Shown here: positions 5,314 to 5,375 of the stretch, piece by piece
Numbering within the stretch: position 1 is the stretch's first letter
Layout: every line of letters begins with the position of its first letter
From: Verrucomicrobiales bacterium
Lineage (GTDB): Bacteria; Verrucomicrobiota; Verrucomicrobiia; Verrucomicrobiales; SLCJ01
DNA: 5,375 bases
NCBI GenBank assembly: GCA_007125835.1
Contig: SLCJ01000359.1
Coordinates: 1 to 5,375, forward strand
Direction: 5' to 3'
Notes under the pieces: generated by a model
What the model was told of the DNA's origin: nothing
Databases searched by the model: none
What the model saw: the letters and a program-made list of their open reading frames with translations, nothing else
Made by a program: the position numbers and the translations under genes

Positions 5314-5375
5314 AGCAGCGCGCCGGACCTGCCGACAGCTGCATCCGGCCGACCCGGCCTCCAACACCGCACCGC

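Noticed and set aside
5322..5349. GCCGGA/TCCGGC inverted repeat after ftsY as a terminator
   Set aside because: The stem is 6 bp with a 16-nt loop and no T-run follows; such repeats are expected by chance in GC-rich sequence.
3382..5367. 661-codon open frame on the minus strand across ribH, nusB and ftsY
   Set aside because: It runs antisense to three confidently identified genes, its translation is low-complexity Gly/Arg/Val-rich with no family motif, and long antisense frames are expected in GC-rich coding DNA.

Overview
The window is a GC-rich (roughly 60% by eye) bacterial chromosome segment. Six complete protein-coding genes all lie on the plus strand: an ABC-transporter ATPase, an unrecognised membrane-anchored or secreted protein, then ribBA, ribH, nusB and ftsY. 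The tight ribBA-ribH-nusB-ftsY run, together with the style of the proteins, suggests a member of the Verrucomicrobiota (perhaps Opitutae). That assignment is recalled from gene-order knowledge and has not been tested by search. No rRNA, tRNA, CRISPR array, insertion sequence or phage gene was seen.

Layout. Bases 1-166 are non-coding: a C-run-rich stretch (32-59) is followed by an AT-rich island (about 67-137) that holds a perfect 10-bp inverted repeat and a 9-bp direct repeat. This is probably the promoter/control region of the ATPase gene (167-1276), which encodes an FbpC/PotA-type importer ATPase with no permease or binding protein in view. A 137-bp gap with an 8-bp tandem repeat separates it from gene 2 (1414-2238). 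Gene 2's C-terminal half carries what looks like a PD-(D/E)xK nuclease-fold signature. It overlaps ribBA (2235-3455) by ATGA. ribH (3493-4023) follows after 37 bp that contain a small hairpin with a T-tail. nusB (3998-4411) overlaps ribH by 26 bp, and ftsY (4471-5313) follows after 59 bp.

How the genes work together. RibBA makes both precursors of riboflavin: the four-carbon unit from ribulose 5-phosphate and the pyrimidine from GTP. RibH joins the four-carbon unit to the later pyrimidine intermediate to give lumazine. ribD and riboflavin synthase are not here, and no FMN riboswitch is visible. NusB (transcription antitermination) and FtsY (SRP receptor) are unrelated core functions that appear to share the transcript. 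Gene 2 is the least explained part and the best candidate for something undescribed. The rest is ordinary housekeeping content, and no multi-gene defence or mobile system is visible. Two window-wide oddities are that none of the six starts has a strong Shine-Dalgarno sequence, and that plus-strand base composition shifts from G-rich to C-rich across these co-oriented genes.
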